Counted from the stretch's first letter, positions 8,116 to 17,815 are shown. The stretch is 64,000 bases of DNA from Gilliamella apis (GCF_030758615.1 NZ_CP132381.1:372001-436000), one strand, 5' to 3'. Numbers and translations: made by a program. The notes: generated by a model not told the origin, from the sequence alone.

Positions 8116-8838
8116 TTGGAATATCGTGAAATAGCTTCAAAAACTTATGTTGAAGAACAGATTAAAGCTAATCCGACTATTGTCAGTAAGAAATTGACAG
8201 AACGAGCACTAGCAGAACATTTTGGTGTAAGTCGTACAACAATAAGAAACGCTTTAAATGATTTAGCTATGGAAGGTTATGTATTCCAAAACGATACTGA
8301 TGTGGAACCGCATAAAATTTTTGAGATTAATATGTTAAAAATGTCTTCTTTCAGTGAAGAAGTTAAAAAAGAAGACGATATTGACCTTAATATTAAAGTT
8401 CTCACCAATCAAATTATTAATATGCCAGCTGAATTGAGATCTTTTTTTGGTTCGAATGAAAAATTGATTAGAATTGTTCGGCAAAGGATATTAAACAAAA
8501 CTCCGCTTTCCTACGAAGTAACATATTTACCATCTAATAGATTTAAAGGTTTAGAACAAGTCGATTTGAATAATGTTTCTCTTTATCAATTTTTGAAAGA
8601 GCATTATCCATTCAAGCCAAGTCACGGTCGTGAAGAAATTACTTATGAGTCAGCAACCGAAGATAAAGCCAAATACTTAGGGGTTATTGAAGGAACACCG
8701 ATTTATAAAGTATCGAGTAATAGCTTTGATATTAACTTTCAACCATTTGAACATACCGAGCAATATCTAGCAGGAAAACGATTTAAATATCATCTATCGG
8801 CGAAAAATATCTTCAATTATGGAGAAAAACAATTATGA
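8116..8838 (+). CDS. GntR-family (HutC/UTRA) transcriptional regulator 1
   Basis: About 240 residues. An N-terminal winged helix (LTERALAEHFGVSRTTIRNALNDLAMEGYV) is followed by a UTRA effector domain (about 80-235, with ERTEQYLA-like and SNSFDINFQPFEHTEQY features), the fold that binds sugar phosphates in HutC-type GntR proteins. I choose TTG 8116 because GGAG lies 8 bp upstream; a GTG at 8107 overlaps that GGAG and is unlikely. Its stop overlaps the next gene's start (ATGA, 8835-8838), implying coupled translation. It heads the PTS operon and probably represses it until the substrate phosphate appears; that role is inferred from position. Confidence 0.82.
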   Translation: MEYREIASKTYVEEQIKANPTIVSKKLTERALAEHFGVSRTTIRNALNDLAMEGYVFQNDTDVEPHKIFEINMLKMSSFSEEVKKEDDIDLNIKVLTNQIINMPAELRSFFGSNEKLIRIVRQRILNKTPLSYEVTYLPSNRFKGLEQVDLNNVSLYQFLKEHYPFKPSHGREEITYESATEDKAKYLGVIEGTPIYKVSSNSFDINFQPFEHTEQYLAGKRFKYHLSAKNIFNYGEKQL

Positions 8839-9517
8839 AATTGTTTGAAAAAATTGCTGATCATTTAATGGGGCAGATCAACTCGGGTCAATATGGTGTG
8901 GGTGCGGAGCTCCCCCAGAAGTTCAATTACAAAAAGATTTTGATGTCAGTCGTACTACTGTTCGTAAAGCCATTGACCTATTAGTAGAAAAAAATCTGGT
9001 TGTACGAAAAAAAGGGATTGGTTTATTTGTTGCACCAATGCTGTCTACCCAAAATATTCTTGAGATGACTGGTATTATTAAACCTGGCACTTATCAACAT
9101 CATAAAAAAATTCTTAAAGAGAATTATTTAAGAAAAGCTGGCCCTTACTATAGCCAGTTATTAAAGATAAAACCGTCAGCACTAATTTATTATATTAGTT
9201 TTTTAGAAGTTGCTAAAACTAGTGTAGTAAAAGAGATTTTTCTTTTACCCCTTCACTATTTCCCTGATTTTCAAGTTTCAATAATAAAAGTGCTATCAGC
9301 GCTTGAAATTACTAATTCGGGTAAGAAAAAAGTCGATAAATTAGAACAAGATTTACAGCTAATTGTTGCCAATGCCGAATTGGCTAAGCAATTACGCTGC
9401 CAAATTGATGAACCATTATTTAAAGTGTCTAATCACTATTTTGATATAAATAGCGAACCGATTGCTATTGAATACAAATTCGCTAGTAATACCAAATATG
9501 TGGTGGATTTCACCTAG
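8835..9517 (+). pseudogene. GntR-family (UTRA) regulator 2, frameshifted at a C-run
   Basis: Starting at ATG 8835 the frame reads MKLFEKIADHLMGQINSGQY and then GVGAELP, a normal GntR start, but runs into a stop about 45 codons in. From CCA 8915 another frame continues as PEVQLQKDFDVSRTTVRKAI with the rest of the wing and a UTRA domain to 9517. The break is at the five Cs 8912-8916: one more C would join the frames into GAELPPEVQLQ, the family consensus. It may be a pseudogene, a slippage-controlled (phase-variable) gene, or a sequencing error. A short protein from ATG 9038 would keep only the effector domain. Confidence 0.8.
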
Positions 9518-9531
9518 GAGGAAGAAAACCA

Positions 9532-9999
9532 ATGATTAAATTGTTACGTGTCGATCACCGCTTATTGCATGGTCAGGTTGTTGTTTCATGGTTCGATAAT
9601 GTTGGAGCTAATACTATTTTAGTTGCCAACGATGCTGTTGCTAATGATGAATTTCGTAAATCAGCGATCCGATTAGCTAAACCTGAAAATGCCAAACTAG
9701 TCATGAAGTCAATTGATGACAGTATTGGCGCTATTAATTCTGGTGTAACAGATAAATATCAGATGTTAATTGTGGTGGAATCGGTAGAAGATGCAGAAAA
9801 ACTCATCCGAGGAACTCAAGGACAAATAACTAGTCTTAATTTAGGAGGAACTAAACCTCGTGAAGGAACCAAAAATTATTCTAAAACAATTAATTTGACA
9901 GAGTTAGAAGCGGACTTATTAGCTGGATTACAACAAGATGGTGTTGAAGTGTATATACAACAAATCCCAAGTGAATCTAAGCAAAAATTTGAAAAATAG
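9532..9999 (+). CDS. Mannose-family PTS enzyme IIB (GfrB-like)
   Basis: A 155-residue cytoplasmic IIB protein of the mannose/fructose/sorbose PTS family. The signature RVDHRLLHGQVVVSW near the start has His13 as the residue phosphorylated by IIA; it then phosphorylates the sugar entering through IIC/IID. A strong AGGAGG site precedes the ATG, 14 bp after the broken regulator. First of six closely packed genes (IIB, IIC, IID, two SIS enzymes, IIA). With the two deglycase-like enzymes downstream, the likely substrate class is an Amadori compound such as fructoselysine or glucoselysine, by analogy with gfr. Confidence 0.9.
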   Translation: MIKLLRVDHRLLHGQVVVSWFDNVGANTILVANDAVANDEFRKSAIRLAKPENAKLVMKSIDDSIGAINSGVTDKYQMLIVVESVEDAEKLIRGTQGQITSLNLGGTKPREGTKNYSKTINLTELEADLLAGLQQDGVEVYIQQIPSESKQKFEK

Positions 10000-10016
10000 A
10001 CAAAAAGGAATACAAA

Positions 10017-10850
10017 ATGAGTATTGTTATTACAGCAATTATTTTGGCCTTGATTGCTATGTTAGCCAATGGTGAATACTTTTTAGGTTCATCTATGTTA
10101 TCAAGACCTTTAGTTACTTGTACCTTAGCTGGACTAGTAATGGGGGATGTTACACAAGGAATTATCATCGGTGCAACATTAGAGTTGGCGTTTGTTGGTT
10201 CTTTTTCTATTGGGGCATCTATCCCTCCAGAAATTATTTCAGGTAGTGTATTAGGAACTGCGTTTGCGATTGGTGCCGGTAAAAGTACGGCAGTAGCCTT
10301 AACTTTAGGGATTCCAATTGCTTCTTTGGTTTTAGTGGTTAAAAACTTATGTTTCTTGTTCATTTTACCTTACTTTGTACATAAAGCAGATAAGTATGCT
10401 AGTGAAGGTAATGGTAAAGGCGTTGATCGCATGAATATTTTCGGCGGTTTCTTTTCTATCAACCTACCAATTGGTTTAGTTGTTGGTTTTTCTTACTTAT
10501 TTGGTAGTGAAGCAATAAAAAGCTTACTTGATGTGATTCCTGAGTTTGTCATTAACGGTTTAGGAATTGCAACAGGCTTATTACCTGCATTTGGTTTTGC
10601 TATGTTAATGAAGATTATGATCAAAAAAACCAATGCGACATTCTTTATTCTTGGTTTTGCTGTAGCAGTATATATGAAAGTACCTGTCACTGGTGTTGCA
10701 GTTTTTGGCGCTTGTATGGCGTTAATTCTAACCGGTTACTCTTCATTTACCGGCAAAAAACTTACCACCTCAGACAATCAAGAAGTTAATAATCAATCAG
10801 GCAATGCTTTAGTAGGACAGGAGATCAATTATGAAGATGAAGAATTCTAA
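10017..10850 (+). CDS. Mannose-family PTS enzyme IIC (GfrC-like)
   Basis: A 277-residue polytopic membrane protein with the IIC-man layout: many Gly/Ala-rich helices and the motif GATLELAFVGSFSIGASIPPE near residue 57. It forms the substrate channel with IID. An AAGGA ribosome site lies before the ATG. Its 3' end overlaps the IID start by 20 bp, so the pair is translationally coupled. A hydrophilic tail (about 250-277, SDNQEVNNQSGNALVGQEIN) follows the last helix. Confidence 0.92.
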   Translation: MSIVITAIILALIAMLANGEYFLGSSMLSRPLVTCTLAGLVMGDVTQGIIIGATLELAFVGSFSIGASIPPEIISGSVLGTAFAIGAGKSTAVALTLGIPIASLVLVVKNLCFLFILPYFVHKADKYASEGNGKGVDRMNIFGGFFSINLPIGLVVGFSYLFGSEAIKSLLDVIPEFVINGLGIATGLLPAFGFAMLMKIMIKKTNATFFILGFAVAVYMKVPVTGVAVFGACMALILTGYSSFTGKKLTTSDNQEVNNQSGNALVGQEINYEDEEF

Positions 10851-11655
10851 TTTAATTACTAAAAAGGATTTAATGCGAACATTTTGGCGTTCTTTCACTG
10901 CTGAGTGGTCATGGAACTATGAACGACAAATGAATTTAGGTTATTCTTTTGCGATTCGTCCTGCTTTAGAAAAAATTTATAGCCAAAAACCAGAACAATT
11001 AACTACTGCTTATCAACGACATTTAGAGTTTTATAATGTTACGCCATGGTTAATTACTTTCCCATTAGGTATTTCTATTGCTATGGAAGAGCAAAATGCC
11101 GTAAATGAAAATTTTGATGAAAGTTCAATAAATGACGTCAAAATTGCATTAATGGGACCACTAAGTGGTTTGGGAGATTCATTCTTCTGGGGAACATTAC
11201 GAGTTATTGCAACAGGTATTGGTACTTCACTGGCGATGCAAGGTAATATCTTAGGGCCACTACTATTTTTATTAATTTTCAATATTCCAGCCATTATTGC
11301 TCGTTATTTTGGTCTATTTATTGGTTATAACATTGGTGCATCTTTTATTGAAAAAGTACAAAAAACTGGCTTGATGGATAAATTGTCTTATGGAGCATCT
11401 ATCTTGGGGCTCTCGGTGGTAGGGGCCATGGTGGCGACGATGGTGACATTAAATATGCCACTAACCATTGGCTCAGGCTCTGATGCAACGTCATTACAGG
11501 ATATTTTCGATGGTATTGTTCCGCAAATATTGCCGTTATTATTTACTTTATTTATCTTTTTATTAGACAGAAAAGGACTAAAAGCACATTGGATCTTATT
11601 ACTGATTGCTGGTATTGGTATCTTTGGTGCTTGGAGTGGATTACTAGGTCAATAA
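10831..11655 (+). CDS. Mannose-family PTS enzyme IID (GfrD-like)
   Basis: A 274-residue IID protein. The cytoplasmic N-terminal half has family hallmarks: TFWRSFTAEWSWNYERQMN, FYNVTPWLITFPLGISIAMEE and GPLSGLGDSFFWGTLRV. Membrane helices follow at the C-terminus. IID pairs with IIC in the transporter. The start overlaps IIC by 20 bp and has an AGGAG site inside the IIC frame. Two ATGs (10831, 10837) are possible; the first has the better spacing. Confidence 0.92.
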   Translation: MKMKNSNLITKKDLMRTFWRSFTAEWSWNYERQMNLGYSFAIRPALEKIYSQKPEQLTTAYQRHLEFYNVTPWLITFPLGISIAMEEQNAVNENFDESSINDVKIALMGPLSGLGDSFFWGTLRVIATGIGTSLAMQGNILGPLLFLLIFNIPAIIARYFGLFIGYNIGASFIEKVQKTGLMDKLSYGASILGLSVVGAMVATMVTLNMPLTIGSGSDATSLQDIFDGIVPQILPLLFTLFIFLLDRKGLKAHWILLLIAGIGIFGAWSGLLGQ

Positions 11656-11668
11656 AAGGGACGATGTA

Positions 11669-12748
11669 ATGAAAAGTATTGCTGATTATGTAGCATTAGA
11701 ACCTGAATATTATCAAAGTATTTTAGACAATTATCAAACATTGTTTGTTGATACTATTGATTCAAGTAAAGTTAAACAATTTAATGCAATTGTTATCTTT
11801 GCTACTGGTTCAAGTTCTAACGCAGCTTATGGGGCGAGACCTTTAATGAGTAAAATCTTAAAGGTTCCCGTTTATATTGAAGATCCTTCAATCGCTGCTA
11901 ATTATTTACATTACAGCGATCCTAATACCCTCTATTTTGCTATTTCGCAAGGGGGAGAAAGCTATTCAACGATTCATTTAGTTGAAGAGTTTATCAAGAA
12001 TAATCAAACTATCTATACGCTTACCAGTAATCCTGATAGCCCATTATATAAAATTAGCAATAATGTATTATCTATGGGTATTCCTATTGAGGAAATGCCT
12101 TATGTCAGTGCTGGTTATAGCGTTACGATACTTGATTTGATATTAATTGCTTTAGTCATTGCACAAAAAAATGGCAGCATGGATGATCAACAATTTGCCA
12201 GTTATTTCGATCAACTTAGAAAAGTTGCAGGTTTGCTACCTAAAGTTATCGAACAATCCCAAGCTTGGGTAAATCAATATCAACACAAATTTTATCATTC
12301 TCAACGAGTCATATTTATTGGCTACGGTGCAACCTATGGTATTGCTCGAGAAGGGGAAACAAAATTCACCGAAACTATACGTAATAATGCTTTCGGTAAA
12401 GAACTCGAGGAGTATATGCATGGCCCATATTTAGGTTTACATGAGAATGATAATATCGTTTTTCTTGAGCCGCATGGCGTGTTATCTAACCGTGCTGAAT
12501 TGTTAAAAGTATTTTTAACTAAACATGTTAAAAATATTTCTACGATTTACGCCAATAACAGTAGCAACGTTAAACAAGACGATTTGTGTCTTAATATTGA
12601 TATAGATGAACTGTACGCATCATTATTTATGACAATACCAATTCATCTATTAAGTTACCAAGTTTCACGATTAAAAGGTCATAACCTTGAAAAATCAACC
12701 TATCCAGAATTTGATGAAATAACTAGCTCAAAAATTAAGAGGATTTAA
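11669..12748 (+). CDS. SIS-domain sugar-phosphate deglycase (GfrE-like, glucoselysine-6-P type)
   Basis: A 359-residue protein with two sugar isomerase (SIS) domains: VIFATGSSSNAAYGARP and AISQGGESYST in the first half, VIFIGYGATYGIAREGETKFTETI and HGPYLGLHE in the second. This is the architecture of GlmS-isomerase-like deglycases. In the Salmonella gfr operon two SIS enzymes (GfrE, GfrF) cleave glucoselysine-6-P and fructoselysine-6-P after uptake; here too two SIS genes follow IID. The substrate is inferred from this context. A GGGA ribosome site lies 13 bp after IID; the next gene starts 2 bp after its stop. Confidence 0.78.
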   Translation: MKSIADYVALEPEYYQSILDNYQTLFVDTIDSSKVKQFNAIVIFATGSSSNAAYGARPLMSKILKVPVYIEDPSIAANYLHYSDPNTLYFAISQGGESYSTIHLVEEFIKNNQTIYTLTSNPDSPLYKISNNVLSMGIPIEEMPYVSAGYSVTILDLILIALVIAQKNGSMDDQQFASYFDQLRKVAGLLPKVIEQSQAWVNQYQHKFYHSQRVIFIGYGATYGIAREGETKFTETIRNNAFGKELEEYMHGPYLGLHENDNIVFLEPHGVLSNRAELLKVFLTKHVKNISTIYANNSSNVKQDDLCLNIDIDELYASLFMTIPIHLLSYQVSRLKGHNLEKSTYPEFDEITSSKIKRI

Positions 12749-12750
12749 AA

Positions 12751-13749
12751 ATGAGAAAATATGACGAAAAGAAAGAATTAGACAGCATGAATGGTGCATT
12801 AGCATTAAGACCACAAATTAATGAATTTATTGATAAAATCCACGCGCGTGGTTATAGCAACGTTTGTTGGTTAGGTATTGGTGGTACTTATGCATCATCA
12901 ATGCAAGCAGTTGTACATATGAAAGAAAAAACAGCGATTGAGACTTTTGTGCAACACGCTGCTGAATATTTAGTAACTGGTAACAAACGTATTACTAAAG
13001 ATACGCTTATCATTATTTCATCTGTAACTGGCACAACACAAGAAGTGGTTGCTGCTATTGAAAAAATCCAAAAAGAAGTTGGTTCAACTGTATTTGCTTT
13101 CATGGATAAAGCCGATACTCCATTAGGAAATATGGCTGATCATGTAGTTGTTTATCCAATGAATGAACAATTAAAATTCTTTATGACTGCTGATCGTTTA
13201 ATGTTTTTAGCTGGAGAATTCCCTGATTATGACGAGTTCTACCAACAAATGGATCAACATTTTGCTAAAAATATTGTTGCCGTTGCGAAAAAAGCCGATA
13301 AATTTGGTCAAGAAGTTGCTGAAAAACATCATAATGATCCAATGCACTATTTTGTTGGCGCAGGTAATCAATGGGGGGCAACTTATTCTCATGCTATGTG
13401 TTATTGGGAAGAACAACATTGGTTACGTTCAAAATCAATTGAGTCAGCAGAATTTTTCCATGGTACATTAGAAGTTATTGATCGTGATACTGCGGTAACC
13501 GTTTATGTCGGTGAAGATACTCAACGCCCATTAAGTGAAAGAGTCGCTAAGTTCTTACCGCAAATTTGTGGTAATTATACTATTATTGATACCAAAGATT
13601 ATGAATTACCGGGTATATCAGAAAAATATCGTGGAAATCTTTCACCATTTGTTTTCCGTGCTATTAATAATCGTATCGATGCTTATGTTGAACATTTAAA
13701 TCGTCATCCAATGTCAATCCGTCGTTACTATCGTTGTTTAGATTACTAA
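12751..13749 (+). CDS. SIS-domain fructoselysine-6-phosphate deglycase-like enzyme (FrlB/GfrF-like)
   Basis: A 332-residue SIS protein. VCWLGIGGTYASSMQAV and LIIISSVTGTTQEVVAA are the sugar-phosphate-binding loops, ESAEFFHGTLEVID is the second-domain Glu/His motif, and the C-terminus HPMSIRRYYRCLDY parallels the FrlB ending (RRYYGGLVEY type). FrlB/GfrF split fructoselysine-6-P into glucose-6-P and lysine. It follows the first SIS gene by 2 bp with an AGAGGA site and precedes IIA by 17 bp. The class is well supported; the exact amino sugar is inferred. Confidence 0.82.
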   Translation: MRKYDEKKELDSMNGALALRPQINEFIDKIHARGYSNVCWLGIGGTYASSMQAVVHMKEKTAIETFVQHAAEYLVTGNKRITKDTLIIISSVTGTTQEVVAAIEKIQKEVGSTVFAFMDKADTPLGNMADHVVVYPMNEQLKFFMTADRLMFLAGEFPDYDEFYQQMDQHFAKNIVAVAKKADKFGQEVAEKHHNDPMHYFVGAGNQWGATYSHAMCYWEEQHWLRSKSIESAEFFHGTLEVIDRDTAVTVYVGEDTQRPLSERVAKFLPQICGNYTIIDTKDYELPGISEKYRGNLSPFVFRAINNRIDAYVEHLNRHPMSIRRYYRCLDY

Positions 13750-13766
13750 AATAGGAACTTAAATCG

Positions 13767-14198
13767 ATGATTTCTGTATTAGTCAGTACACATGGTTCAA
13801 CGGCGAAAAGCTTAATTGAAACGACTGAAATGATTTGTGGTAAACAATCTCAGTGTGAAGCGGTTTCGTTTGCAATGGGGCAATCAACAGATGATTTTCA
13901 ACAACAACTGCAAAAAAAGCTAGAAGAGTTACAGCATTTTGGCTCAGAAATTGTATGTTTTGTTGATTTAAAAGGTGGAACACCATTTAATACTTTAGTT
14001 AGATTGATGGCTGATTTTCCTAATATAGAAATAGTCACTGGTGTAAATGTCCCTATGTTGTTAGAAACCTTTATGCAACGCTCTGACGCAAATCTAGTAA
14101 CATTGTTACCAGATATTATACAAGCCGGAACTCAAGGGATTGAGCGGTATAATATTGCAGCAATGGCTGCAGATGAACCAAGTGATGAAGATTTCTAA
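13767..14198 (+). CDS. Mannose-family PTS enzyme IIA (GfrA-like)
   Basis: A 143-residue EIIA-man domain. His9 in VLVSTHGSTAKSLIET is the residue phosphorylated by HPr; VCFVDLKGGTPFNTL is the second family motif. It is a free-standing IIA that would pass phosphate to the IIB encoded at 9532. Here IIA is the last gene of the operon, whereas in many mannose-type operons it comes first. A terminator follows 26 bp later. Confidence 0.9.
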   Translation: MISVLVSTHGSTAKSLIETTEMICGKQSQCEAVSFAMGQSTDDFQQQLQKKLEELQHFGSEIVCFVDLKGGTPFNTLVRLMADFPNIEIVTGVNVPMLLETFMQRSDANLVTLLPDIIQAGTQGIERYNIAAMAADEPSDEDF

Positions 14199-14223
14199 AA
14201 TTGACAACGCACAAAACTACAAT

Positions 14224-14250
14224 AAGCCCGATAATTCGGGCTTTGTTTTA
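14224..14250 (+). terminator. Terminator of the GntR/PTS operon
   Basis: AAGCCCG and CGGGCTT form a 7-bp stem with an AT loop, followed by TGTTTTAT. It closes the operon after the IIA gene. Confidence 0.75.
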
Positions 14251-14413
14251 TCAAAAACCAATTATCTAAATTACAATAATAATCTATCTTTTAGACGAAG
14301 AGTTAGCCAAAGCGAATGAATAATAATCGTTTGATACATTAAGATATAAATGATAGAACTAGATAATTATTCTAGTTTTATTTTTTATAGAGCATGATAA
14401 AAGGAGATCAATA

Positions 14414-16477
14414 ATGTTCTGGTTAAAAAAAATTTTTTTTATCATGATCGTCTTTTTATCATTAGTGAACTGTATTAGTTGTGTATCTAACCACTCTTAT
14501 TCATCAGTTGACAGTTATGGTTGGATGGAAACAGAAAAGGATCTAACTAATAATTGGTTATTATCTGAATCAAATCGTTCAATGAAAATTCTTGAAAAAC
14601 TCGATTTGTTCTCATCGATTGAAAAACGATTCAGTGAATTAACAGATTATGGAACTGAACCAATAATTCATAATATTAGACTAAAGGGTGATAATACTTT
14701 TTACTTGAAACGAACAAATAAGCATCCTTATAACCGTTTGTTTGTTAAAGATCGATTCGGCAAAGAAAGGTTATTAGTCGACCCATCAGTTGGTTATATA
14801 TATAATTTCTACCCATCAAATGATGGTAAGTATATTGCTTATGCTATTTCCGAAAATGGCTCTGAAATTTCAGCGATCAATGTGATTAATGTAAAAACTA
14901 AAGCACATCTAGCCGATAGCTTATCCGGTATAACTGCTTCAAATATAGTATGGGCGAGTGATAATTTATCTTTTTTCTATCATCGTAATAATTTTGCTAA
15001 TTCTAATAATCGAAGGTTAGGAACGGAAGAACTCTATCTTTATCGTTTAGGCTCCAATATTGAAAATGATTCGGCTATTTTTGGCAAAGCTAATATCGAG
15101 AATTATCAAGCTAATACTGACCAAAATATCAATTTATCTTTATCTGCTAATTGGGCAGTTGCTTCAGTGGAATCTTCAATACCTGGTGATGCCATAGATT
15201 TGTATTTAACAGAATCTAACTCTCTTTATCTGGAAAACAAACATTGGAAAAAGATTATCGATAGAAAACAAAATGTAGAGGATTTTTTTGTACGAGATAA
15301 TTGGCTTTATTTGGCTAAATATAACAACTTTTCAGGTTATACTATTTCTCGACTAAACCTTAATCATATCCCTTCTCCAGAAGAAAAAATAATTGAATGG
15401 AAAAAAGGCGAATTGGATCTGTTTACAGTCAGTAAAGATGCTATTTACCTTGCTTATTATGACTCTGGAAAGTATAAATTTGTTACTATTCCTTTTTCCG
15501 ATCTGCATAATATCAAAATGATTCCTATTAGTGATGGGAATGAGGTAACGGCTATTTTTTCTAGTTTAGACAATAAAGAGATTTTATTTACCCAACAAAA
15601 TTGGAACATGCCACCAAAAATATGGCAATATGACCCTGATAGTCAGTTAATTGAAGATTCTAAAATAATAAAGACTGATGCATCACTATTTGCAGATTAT
15701 GAATCAGAACAAAAATGGGTTAAATCCAATGATGGTGAGCTTATTCCACTTACACTTATCCATCGAAAAGGAGTTAAACTTGATGGAAGTAATCCAACTT
15801 GGCTATTTGCTTATGGAGCCTATGGTCAAAGTGAATATCCTTACTATTATGATACTACTCGTTTAATTTGGCTTGAAAAAGGAGGTATCATTGCTATCGC
15901 TCATGTTCGAGGTGGTGGTGAGTTAGGACCTAAATGGCATTATGATGGAAAGGGTAAAAATAAAATTAATTCCGTCAATGATTTTATCAAATGTGCAAAA
16001 TACCTTATCGATCATCGTTACACCAATTCATCCAAGTTAGTTATTAGTGGTGTAAGTGCTGGTGGTATTGTAATTGGTTCAGCATTAGCAAGACATCCAG
16101 AGCTTTTTGCCGCCGCTGCAATCACTTCAGGTATGTTGAATATGAGTCGCCTAGATCAAATTCCAATTGGTAATGCCAATTTTGCGGAATTTGGTTCGCC
16201 TTTCAATAAACAGGAATTTAAAAATCTACAAACTATCGATGCTTATCTTAATCTACGTGAAGGTATTAACTACCCACCTGTGATGCTTTCAGTTGGATTA
16301 CAAGATTCGCGAGTATCTCCTTGGCAGAGTGCCAAATTTGCAGCTCGACTCGGTGAGATAAATCATTCTCAAAATGAAAACGTCTTTATTATAGCTAACC
16401 AAGAAGATGGCCATTTTATTAATAATTTTGTCAATATGGTGGTGTTTTTTATGTGGAAAACGAATATGACTGACTAG
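14414..16477 (+). CDS. Prolyl oligopeptidase-family (S9A) serine peptidase, exported
   Basis: A 687-residue enzyme: N-terminal hydrophobic signal, a beta-propeller half (about 70-430), then an alpha/beta-hydrolase half. The catalytic triad is visible: Ser548 in GVSAGG, Asp631 in VGLQDSRVSPWQSAKFA, His667 in EDGHF. HVRGGGELGPKWH is the S9A signature before the nucleophile. Such enzymes cut short peptides, often after proline. The N-terminus (FLSLVNCISCVS) has cysteines right after the hydrophobic core, so it could be a lipoprotein, though neither is a textbook lipobox. It stands alone with a good AAGGAG site. Confidence 0.9.
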   Translation: MFWLKKIFFIMIVFLSLVNCISCVSNHSYSSVDSYGWMETEKDLTNNWLLSESNRSMKILEKLDLFSSIEKRFSELTDYGTEPIIHNIRLKGDNTFYLKRTNKHPYNRLFVKDRFGKERLLVDPSVGYIYNFYPSNDGKYIAYAISENGSEISAINVINVKTKAHLADSLSGITASNIVWASDNLSFFYHRNNFANSNNRRLGTEELYLYRLGSNIENDSAIFGKANIENYQANTDQNINLSLSANWAVASVESSIPGDAIDLYLTESNSLYLENKHWKKIIDRKQNVEDFFVRDNWLYLAKYNNFSGYTISRLNLNHIPSPEEKIIEWKKGELDLFTVSKDAIYLAYYDSGKYKFVTIPFSDLHNIKMIPISDGNEVTAIFSSLDNKEILFTQQNWNMPPKIWQYDPDSQLIEDSKIIKTDASLFADYESEQKWVKSNDGELIPLTLIHRKGVKLDGSNPTWLFAYGAYGQSEYPYYYDTTRLIWLEKGGIIAIAHVRGGGELGPKWHYDGKGKNKINSVNDFIKCAKYLIDHRYTNSSKLVISGVSAGGIVIGSALARHPELFAAAAITSGMLNMSRLDQIPIGNANFAEFGSPFNKQEFKNLQTIDAYLNLREGINYPPVMLSVGLQDSRVSPWQSAKFAARLGEINHSQNENVFIIANQEDGHFINNFVNMVVFFMWKTNMTD

Positions 16478-16655
16478 TTTATGAAGTGCTAGTTTTAGCA
16501 TAATATTCAGTTTTGCCTATAAAATTATATATAACACCACGTTATTATCTGCTTGACTAGAAAAATAATTCTTATCTGACTTGTTTTATGGTGATTTTTT
16601 GCTTTAATAGTAAATGAATATTTCTTTATATAACATCTACTTTTGGAAATAAACT

Positions 16656-17759
16656 ATGAAAAATGTTGGTTTTGTCGGTTGGCGAGGAATGGTGGGCTCT
16701 GTTCTTATGCAACGTATGGTTGAAGAGCATGATTTTGATTATATCAATCCTGTTTTCTTTTCTACTTCTCAAGCTGGTCAAGCAGCTCCTTCTTTTGGCG
16801 GAAAAACAGGAATATTACAAAGTGCCGATGATATTGATGCTTTAAAAGCATTAGATATTATTGTCACCTGCCAAGGTGGTGATTATACCTCTGAAATTTA
16901 TGCAAAATTGCGTGCAACCGGTTGGCAAGGCTACTGGATTGATGCTGCGTCAACTTTACGTATGGAAGATGATGCAATTATTGTTCTTGATCCAGTGAAT
17001 AAAGCTAACATTCAATCAGCCTTAGATAGAGGCATTAAAACTTTTGTTGGTGGTAACTGTACAGTAAGTTTAATGTTGATGTCACTTGGTGGATTATTTG
17101 CTGAAAACTTAATCGATTGGGTTTCTGTTTCAACTTATCAAGCGGCTTCTGGTGGTGGTGCACGTCATATGCGTGAATTACTGACCCAAATGGGAATGTT
17201 AAACGCTGAAGTTGCTAAAGAACTACAAGATCCTAACTCTTCTATTTTAGATATTGAACGCAAAGTGACGCAAAAAATGCGTGATGGTAGTTTACCGACT
17301 GATAATTTTGGCGTGCCTTTAGCGGGTAGCTTAATCCCATGGATTGATAAAGCTCTTGATAACGGCCAAAGTCGTGAAGAGTGGAAAGGCCAAGCGGAAA
17401 CCAATAAAATTCTAGGAACGAGTCAGATTATTCCAGTCGATGGACTTTGTGTACGAGTTGGGGCATTACGTTGCCATAGTCAATCATTCACGATTAAATT
17501 GAAGAAAGATATCAGCATTCCTGAGATTGAAAAACTACTTGCTGCTCATAATGATTGGGTTAAAGTTGTACCAAATGATCGTGAACTTTCTATGCGAGAA
17601 CTTACTCCAGCTGCGGTTACAGGTACCTTAAGTACACCAGTTGGACGTTTACGTAAATTGAATATGGGTAAAGAGTATCTATCAGCCTTTACGGTTGGCG
17701 ATCAGTTATTATGGGGTGCTGCTGAACCATTACGAAGAATGCTACGCATCTTAGCTTAA
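16656..17759 (+). CDS. asd: Aspartate-semialdehyde dehydrogenase
   Basis: A 367-residue enzyme that reduces aspartyl phosphate with NADPH on the way to lysine, methionine, threonine and diaminopimelate. The N-terminal nucleotide-binding motif is [14 protein letters not shown]; catalytic Cys135 lies in [17 protein letters not shown] and His274 in [12 protein letters not shown], the same numbers as in E. coli Asd. Length matches the enteric enzyme. Single gene with a GGA ribosome site and a terminator 9 bp after the stop. Confidence 0.98.
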   Translation: MKNVGFVGWRGMVGSVLMQRMVEEHDFDYINPVFFSTSQAGQAAPSFGGKTGILQSADDIDALKALDIIVTCQGGDYTSEIYAKLRATGWQGYWIDAASTLRMEDDAIIVLDPVNKANIQSALDRGIKTFVGGNCTVSLMLMSLGGLFAENLIDWVSVSTYQAASGGGARHMRELLTQMGMLNAEVAKELQDPNSSILDIERKVTQKMRDGSLPTDNFGVPLAGSLIPWIDKALDNGQSREEWKGQAETNKILGTSQIIPVDGLCVRVGALRCHSQSFTIKLKKDISIPEIEKLLAAHNDWVKVVPNDRELSMRELTPAAVTGTLSTPVGRLRKLNMGKEYLSAFTVGDQLLWGAAEPLRRMLRILA

Positions 17760-17767
17760 TGATGAAT

Positions 17768-17800
17768 AAAAAAAGCCCTGTTTATGGGCTTTTATTTTTA
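17768..17800 (+). terminator. Bidirectional terminator between asd and nagC
   Basis: AAAAGCCC and GGGCTTTT pair around a 7-base loop, with A-run and T-run flanks, between the convergent asd and nagC. Confidence 0.83.
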
Positions 17801-17815
17801 TTGTAAAGCAATTTA

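Noticed and set aside
8093..8118. GTG 8107 as the start of regulator 1
   Set aside because: It overlaps the only good ribosome site (GGAG); TTG 8116 has correct spacing.
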